From: Streptococcus gwangjuense
GTDB lineage: Bacteria; Bacillota; Bacilli; Lactobacillales; Streptococcaceae
Length of the DNA: 64,000 nucleotides
NCBI RefSeq assembly: GCF_003627155.1
Contig: NZ_CP032621.1
Coordinates: 372,001 to 436,000, forward strand
Direction of reading: 5' to 3'
Shown here: one piece after another, positions 59,484 through 64,000 of the stretch
How positions within the stretch are numbered: position 1 is the stretch's first letter
How the letters are laid out: each line of letters opens with the position of its first letter
Program-made: the position numbers and the translations under genes
Notes under the pieces: generated by a model
The model's input: only the letters and a program-made list of their open reading frames with translations
What the model was told of the DNA's origin: nothing
The model's database searches: none

Positions 59484-60701
59484 CTAAGATCTAGAAAGGA
59501 CACGTTTCGTCCTTTCTTTTTTGATGTTCAGAGCGATAAAAATCCTTTTTTTGAAGTTTTCAAAGTTCCGAAAACCAAAGGCATTGCGCTTGATAAGTTT
59601 GATGAGATTATTCGTTGCTTCCAGTTTGGCGTTGGAATAGGGTAGTTGAAGGGCGTTGGCAATTTTCTCTTTATCCTTGAGGAAGGTTTTAAAGACAGTC
59701 TGAAAAAGAGGATGAACCTGCTTTAGATTGTCCTCAATGAGTCCGAAAAATTTGTCTGCCTCCTTGTTCTGAAAGTGAAAAAGCAGGAGTTGGTAGAGAT
59801 GATAGTGGTGTTTCAAGTCTTCCGAATAGCTCAAAAGCTTATCTAGAATCTCTTTATTGGTCAAGTACATACGAAAAGTAGGGCGATAAAAACGTTTATC
59901 GCTGAGTTTTCGACTATCTTGTTGAATGAGTTTCCAGTAACGCTTGATAACCTTGTATTCATGAGATTTTTGATGAAACTGATTCATGATTTGAACACGG
60001 ACACGACTCATAGCACGGCTAAGATGTTGTACAATTTGAAAGCGATCCAACACGATTTTAGCGTTTGGGAGTGAAACAGTCTGGGAGACTGTTTCAGCCT
60101 GAGCCTAGAAATTAGAAATCGAATCTGTTTAGCTAAGGCATAGTAGGGACTAAACATATCCATAGTAATGATTTTTACCTGACATAGGACTGCTCTATCG
60201 TAGCGCAGAAAATGATTTCGGATGATAGGCTGTGTTCTTCCCTCAAGAACAGTTATGATATTGAGATTGTCAAAATCTTGCGTAATGAAACTCATCTTTC
60301 CCTTGGTAAAGGAGTACTCATCCCAAGACATAGTCTTTGGAAGCCGAGAAAAATCATGCTTAAAGTGAAAGTCATTGAGCTTGCGAATGACAGTTGAAGT
60401 TGAAATGGCCTGCTGGTGGGCAATATCGGTCATAGAAGTCTTTTCAATCAACTTTTGCTCAATTTTTATTGATGAGAGAAGTTTTGGAGAGAGTCATTTT
60501 CGAGAAATGATAGCACTTGAAACAGCTTTTCTAAGAAGGGGTTCTATTGGGGATACCAATTGTTTCAAGGTAAGGAATTTTAGACAATTTTTGAAAATCA
60601 TATTTCTTCATTTGGCTAGCGTAATCAGGACGAGATAGAGCATCATAATCCAGTTTAGCGATGATTTCCTGTGGATATTCCTGTTAATTTAATTGTTCCA
60701 T
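59484..60701 (-). pseudogene. ISL3 transposase remnant
   Basis: Three pieces in order: the N-terminus from ATG 60701 (EYPQEIIAKLDYDALSRPDY) with an internal stop at codon 6 and missing sequence, the central part 60451 to about 60120 (MTDIAHQQAISTSTVIRKLN; MSWDEYSFTKGKMSF, DDE domain), and the C-terminal part 60053-59484 (DRFQIVQHLSRAM; NAKLEATNNLIKLIKRNAFGFRNF). A short insertion near 60070-60115 with a perfect hairpin interrupts the frame between the last two. No active transposase can be made. Confidence 0.88.
60072..60096. repeat. Type 1 hairpin inserted in the transposase remnant
   Basis: Perfect 11-bp arms (60072-60082, 60086-60096) around GGG, with the same GTCTGGGAGAC centre as the hairpin at the end of livF. 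Surrounding bases up to about 60115 are also foreign to the transposase frame. Confidence 0.75.
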
Positions 60702-60847
60702 ACGATTCTTTCTAATGATGGTTTGGTCATTTTTCATTCTAGATATTACGGAACTTTTTCTACAACAAAATAGGCTTCATAATATCTATAGGGAATTTAC
60801 CCACTACAAATATTATAGTTCCCTGTTTTCTTACTATAGAATCTAAC

Positions 60848-60899
60848 TTGACAAAAGCAAATGTTCATTGTATAATCGAATAGATAAAAACATTGAACA
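60848..60899 (+). promoter_or_regulatory. Promoter with candidate inverted-repeat operator
   Basis: TTGACA (60848-60853), 17-bp spacer, TATAAT (60871-60876). TGTTCATTGT (60862-60871) and ACATTGAACA (60890-60899) form a 10-bp inverted repeat, one mismatch, bracketing the -10 and start region. AAGAGG (about 60901) is the ribosome site of the gene at 60915. Confidence 0.7.
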
Positions 60900-60914
60900 A
60901 AAGAGGTTGAGGAT

Positions 60915-62693
60915 ATGCTATCAAAAAAACAATTTAAACTTTTACATTTTTTGTTGACTCACAAAGACGAAAACTTTACGCAGAGACAATTGGCTGAACA
61001 GCTAGATATCGCTTTGGGGACGGTAAATAATCTTCTCAAGGAATGTAAAGAAGAGAAGTGGATCAGTGAGGAAAATCACTTAACTGACTTAGGTGAGGAT
61101 GCTTTGGCTCCGTATCAGGTGAAGAATGCCATTATCATGGCTGCAGGTATGAGTAGCCGCTTTGCCCCTTTGTCTTATGAGCTACCTAAAGGATTGCTTC
61201 AAGTCAAAGGTGAGCGTTTGATTGAGAGAGAAATCAAGCAATTGCAAGAAGCTGGGATAGAGGATATTACAGTCATTGTAGGTTATCTGCAAGAAAAAAT
61301 GTTCTATCTGGCAGAAAAGTTTGGCGTTAAAATCGTTGTGAATAATGATTACTACAAATACAATAACTGTTCTTCTCTCATGCTAGTCAGAGATCAACTT
61401 TCCAACACTTATATCTGTTCATCGGATAATTATTTTGTAGAAAATCCGTTTGAACGATACATTTACAGGGGTTATTATTCGACTATATTTGCAGAAGGAG
61501 ACACAGACGAATACTGCTCTAAGGAAGACTCCAATCACACGATTATCGATATTCAAATCGGTGGGACGAATACTTGGGCTATGGTGGGGCACGTTTATTT
61601 TGATCGTGCATTTAGTGAAAAGTTTGTAGATATTTTAGAAACTGAATTTAAGCACGAACCATATCGCGAACAACTCTGGGAAGATTATTATAGTCGTCAC
61701 GTCAAGGAGCTTCCTTTAGAAGCTCGGCATTATTCAGCAGAAATTGTTAAGGAGTTTGATTCACTAGATGAGTTGCGTCAGTTTGATGAACACTATTTGG
61801 TGAATACGAATTCGGAAATCATTGATAACATCTGTAAGACATTAGGATGTATAGCTTCAGATATTGTCAATATCAAACCTCTAAAAGATGGTCTAACCAA
61901 CACTTCGTTTTCATTTGACTGCCTAGAGAAGAAATATGTTTACCGTCATCCGGGTAGAGGAACGGAGAATTATATCGATCGTGCTAGTGAAGCGGCTTCC
62001 ATGGAAATTGCTGCAAAATTAAAGATTGACCGTACTTTTGTTGCCATGAACAAGAATGAGGGCTGGAAAATTTCAGAATTTATCCCTAATGCCAAGCAAC
62101 TAGATTATGATAATTGGGATGATGTAGCAAAAGCAATGGAGCTCTTGAGACGCTTGCACCAATCTGGAGAAAAAACAGATCATTCTTTTGATCAATTTGA
62201 GGGAATTGATGATTTTAGACAAAAATTAAAAGCTAGCAATCGTTTTGAATTTGATGGACTTGAAGAGTTGGATAAGAATGTCTCAGTTCTCGAGAAGCTT
62301 TTACAAGAAGATCAAGCGAAAAAGGTTCTCTGCCACGGAGATTCTTATAGCCCGAATTTCTTGTTGAATGAAGCTGGCGAAATGAGCTTGATTGATTGGG
62401 AATATTCTGGTATGGGAGATCCAGCAGGAGATTTAGGAACCTTTATCGGGTGTTCAAATTATACAGTAGAAGAAGCTGAAAAGGTACTTGAAATCTATTT
62501 AAAAGAAGTTCCAGACAAGAGAACCAAACGACACTATTTTGCCTATGTATCAGTGACTTCATATTATTGGTTTTTGTGGGCCCTGTTCCAAGAAAGCGTT
62601 GGAAAACCAGTAGGTGAATTTCTTTATATCTGGTATCGTTATACCAAGCAGTATGGAAAACTTGCATTAGATTTATACTTAGAGGAGAATTGA
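60915..62693 (+). CDS. HTH + cytidylyltransferase (LicC-like) + choline kinase-like (LicA-like) fusion
   Basis: 592 residues in three parts. Residues 1-65: winged helix-turn-helix (FTQRQLAEQLDIALGTVNNLL). Residues about 70-290: nucleotidyltransferase with NAIIMAAGMSSRFAPLSYEL and PKGLLQVKGERLIER, followed by NNDYYKYNNCSSL, all as in LicC, which makes CDP-choline. Residues about 310-592: kinase of the LicA/aminoglycoside phosphotransferase fold with LCHGDSYSPNFLL (catalytic His-Gly-Asp, about 472) and LIDWEYSGMGDPAGDLG (metal Asp). One chain could phosphorylate choline or a similar alcohol and activate it with CTP. A LicC-LicA fusion is known in Treponema as LicCA; the N-terminal HTH is extra. 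A 61-residue protein follows one base later. Confidence 0.9.
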   Translation: MLSKKQFKLLHFLLTHKDENFTQRQLAEQLDIALGTVNNLLKECKEEKWISEENHLTDLGEDALAPYQVKNAIIMAAGMSSRFAPLSYELPKGLLQVKGERLIEREIKQLQEAGIEDITVIVGYLQEKMFYLAEKFGVKIVVNNDYYKYNNCSSLMLVRDQLSNTYICSSDNYFVENPFERYIYRGYYSTIFAEGDTDEYCSKEDSNHTIIDIQIGGTNTWAMVGHVYFDRAFSEKFVDILETEFKHEPYREQLWEDYYSRHVKELPLEARHYSAEIVKEFDSLDELRQFDEHYLVNTNSEIIDNICKTLGCIASDIVNIKPLKDGLTNTSFSFDCLEKKYVYRHPGRGTENYIDRASEAASMEIAAKLKIDRTFVAMNKNEGWKISEFIPNAKQLDYDNWDDVAKAMELLRRLHQSGEKTDHSFDQFEGIDDFRQKLKASNRFEFDGLEELDKNVSVLEKLLQEDQAKKVLCHGDSYSPNFLLNEAGEMSLIDWEYSGMGDPAGDLGTFIGCSNYTVEEAEKVLEIYLKEVPDKRTKRHYFAYVSVTSYYWFLWALFQESVGKPVGEFLYIWYRYTKQYGKLALDLYLEEN

Positions 62694-62694
62694 G

Positions 62695-62880
62695 ATGAAA
62701 CCGACATCTGAAATTGAAGAATTAGTAGCAAATGAAACGAAAAGAAGGCTAGAAGAAATGGAATCACCAAACTATGTGTTTGCTCAGCCATTTTTAAAAA
62801 GTGATTTTACTATAGTCATCGCCCTAGTCATAGTCAACCTCATTTTGATTATCCTAGCCATGACAGGAGGTATTCAATAA
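62695..62880 (+). CDS. 61-residue single-helix membrane protein
   Basis: A charged N-terminal half (EIEELVANETKRRLEEMESP) and one C-terminal membrane helix (about 38-58). GAGGAGAA precedes it, the start lies one base after the fusion gene, and the permease starts one base after its stop. The tight packing argues for a real gene working with the permease, perhaps as a small subunit. Family not recognised. Confidence 0.75.
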   Translation: MKPTSEIEELVANETKRRLEEMESPNYVFAQPFLKSDFTIVIALVIVNLILIILAMTGGIQ

Positions 62881-62881
62881 A

Positions 62882-64000
62882 ATGTCTAGGATGAATGACT
62901 TTATTCAACAGGAGACGATAACGGGAATTGTTCCCATGACCAACAAGGATCGTCAGTATTCTTTCTGGGATCTCTTCTTATCGACAAGTGGTTTTGCTAT
63001 TGCAACTTGGTGTTATACCCAAGGAGCTTATGTGGCTCAATATTTGACCTTTAATCAAATGTTGATTAATATTTTTAGCTTTAACATTATTTGGGTTTTT
63101 ATCGAATGTCTCCCAATCTTGTTTGCGGTTAAATATGGAATTGATTTGTGGATTTGGTTGAGGGCTGTCTTAGGAAAAAAAGGGGTAGCCTTGCTATCAA
63201 CCATTATTAGCTTAGCTAACTTTGGCTGGTACGCCGTTGCGGCTAATCTTTTTGCCAATTCTATGATCCACTTGGGAAATAATTTTGGCCTTGGTTTAGA
63301 CAAGGGAGTATGGGCACCGATTTTAGGTACTCTCTGTGTTCTCCTTGGAACGCTGATTGCCCTTGGAGGTCCAGAAGTGATCAAATGGACCAATAGATTC
63401 TTGGTCATTGCCTTGTTGATTGTCGGTCTCATTATCGTTGGAATCTGTTTTGTAGCTGTGCCTATCACTGACATTATGAATATTCAACCAGCTACCCAAG
63501 GAGATTTAACGCCATTAGAACGCTTCATGCTTTCTGGGGAAGGAAATGTTGCTTTTGCCTTCTCTTGGTCTACACAAGCATTGGTCTTGCCACGTTTGGC
63601 AAAATCAGAACGTAGTGGCTATTGGGCTACAGCTTTATCATACGGGGTTGTCGCTCCATTCTTCGTTGCGACAGGTGGAGTCATGGCTCTAGCCATGTTT
63701 GTCAAAACAGGTGTTTATGAAAGTGATCCAACGACGATGCTTTCCACTCTAAGCACACCTGCTTTTGCCCTTTTAAGTTTACTATTAGTAGCCTTTGCCA
63801 ATATTGGAACCCAAGGTACAGGATCTTATGTGAACTGTATGATTGTAAAAAGTGGGATGCCCAAAGTAAGCTATAAACTAATGGTTTGGATTGCCATGGT
63901 TTACGTGAGCCTACTCACCATCTGGGGAGGAGTAGAAGAGTACTTCGGTTCCTTCATCTCCCTAGCCGCCTATATTCAGGGGCCAATTATTGGTATGATT
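62882..64000 (+). CDS. NCS1-like permease, partial (cut by window end)
   Basis: 373 codons visible, no stop before 64000. About ten membrane helices can be seen. YSFWDLFLSTSGFAIATWCYTQGAYVAQYL and the run AFSWSTQALVLPRLAKSERSGYWA resemble the nucleobase-cation-symport-1 (cytosine/purine/allantoin) family. In a cluster with LicC/LicA-like activities it may import the alcohol those domains use, instead of LicB. The substrate is inference; cytosine or a related base is the alternative. Confidence 0.75.
   Translation, partial: MSRMNDFIQQETITGIVPMTNKDRQYSFWDLFLSTSGFAIATWCYTQGAYVAQYLTFNQMLINIFSFNIIWVFIECLPILFAVKYGIDLWIWLRAVLGKKGVALLSTIISLANFGWYAVAANLFANSMIHLGNNFGLGLDKGVWAPILGTLCVLLGTLIALGGPEVIKWTNRFLVIALLIVGLIIVGICFVAVPITDIMNIQPATQGDLTPLERFMLSGEGNVAFAFSWSTQALVLPRLAKSERSGYWATALSYGVVAPFFVATGGVMALAMFVKTGVYESDPTTMLSTLSTPAFALLSLLLVAFANIGTQGTGSYVNCMIVKSGMPKVSYKLMVWIAMVYVSLLTIWGGVEEYFGSFISLAAYIQGPIIGMI

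Larger units (their letters stand above)
59449..60822 (-). mobile_element. Decayed IS1167-like (ISL3) insertion sequence
   Basis: Left end GAGCTCATTGTCAACTGTAG (59449) and right end, read on the - strand, GGGAACTATAATATTTGTAG then TGGG (about 60822) both resemble the ends of pneumococcal IS1167. The transposase between them is broken in several places. Target duplications were not resolved. The element separates the liv operon from the LicC/LicA-like cluster. Confidence 0.75.

Noticed and set aside
60375..60638. Open frame on the + strand inside the insertion sequence
   Set aside because: It is antisense to the transposase remnant and has no ribosome site.
63055..63474. Open frame opposite the permease gene
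   Set aside because: A shadow of hydrophobic codons in the permease; no start signal.

Overview
The window is from a mitis-group Streptococcus that decorates its envelope with choline. Evidence: a choline-binding cell-wall amidase, several BOX repeats, a decayed IS1167-like (ISL3) element, pyruvate oxidase and lactate oxidase genes, and gene order that looks pneumococcal through murD-murG-divIB, pyrFE, lctO-thiamine-cop-spxB and upp-clpP-liv. The 3' end carries an unusual fused licC/licA-type gene, which fits S. mitis, S. oralis or a close relative better than a typical pneumococcus. The species assignment is inference.

Layout. 1-3.4 kb: small membrane protein, choline-binding amidase and LysR regulator. 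3.7-9.4 kb: two broken lanthipeptide-like precursor genes, a 35-codon membrane peptide, a BceAB-type ABC transporter and a NarL/LuxR-type two-component system; this resembles the remains of a bacteriocin locus with its sensing and resistance genes. 9.5-18.5 kb: housekeeping genes (yqgQ, rhodanese-like, rsuA, typA, murD, murG, divIB, PyrR-attenuated pyrF-pyrE). 18.8-24 kb: an accessory unit made of an XRE regulator, a palindromic operator, two unknown membrane proteins and a 1134-residue G5/CAP surface protein. 24-27 kb: a polar amino acid ABC transporter. 27.2-43.2 kb: lctO, a double thiamine-salvage locus with three TPP riboswitches, the copY-cupA-copA copper operon and spxB. 43.3-59.2 kb: VOC protein, GH1 glycosidase, manA, NSS transporter, MerR/TipAS regulator, DUF1697, YhiN-like flavoprotein, DegV, TetR, dCMP deaminase, upp, CtsR-controlled clpP, ylbG and livJHMGF. 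59.2-60.9 kb: an array of short hairpins and a dead ISL3 element. 60.9-64 kb: HTH-cytidylyltransferase-kinase fusion, 61-residue membrane protein and an NCS1-like permease cut by the window end.

How the genes work together. Lactate oxidase turns lactate to pyruvate plus H2O2, and SpxB turns pyruvate to acetyl phosphate plus H2O2. SpxB needs thiamine diphosphate, and the salvage and uptake genes between the two oxidases are under TPP riboswitches. Copper export sits next to the peroxide producers. The strongest candidates for new biology are the lanthipeptide-like pair (3708-4149), the tripartite choline-activation fusion with its private transporter and candidate operator (60848-64000), the XRE-palindrome-membrane-protein unit (18815-23960), and the hairpin array whose motif also sits inside the dead transposase (59202-60096).
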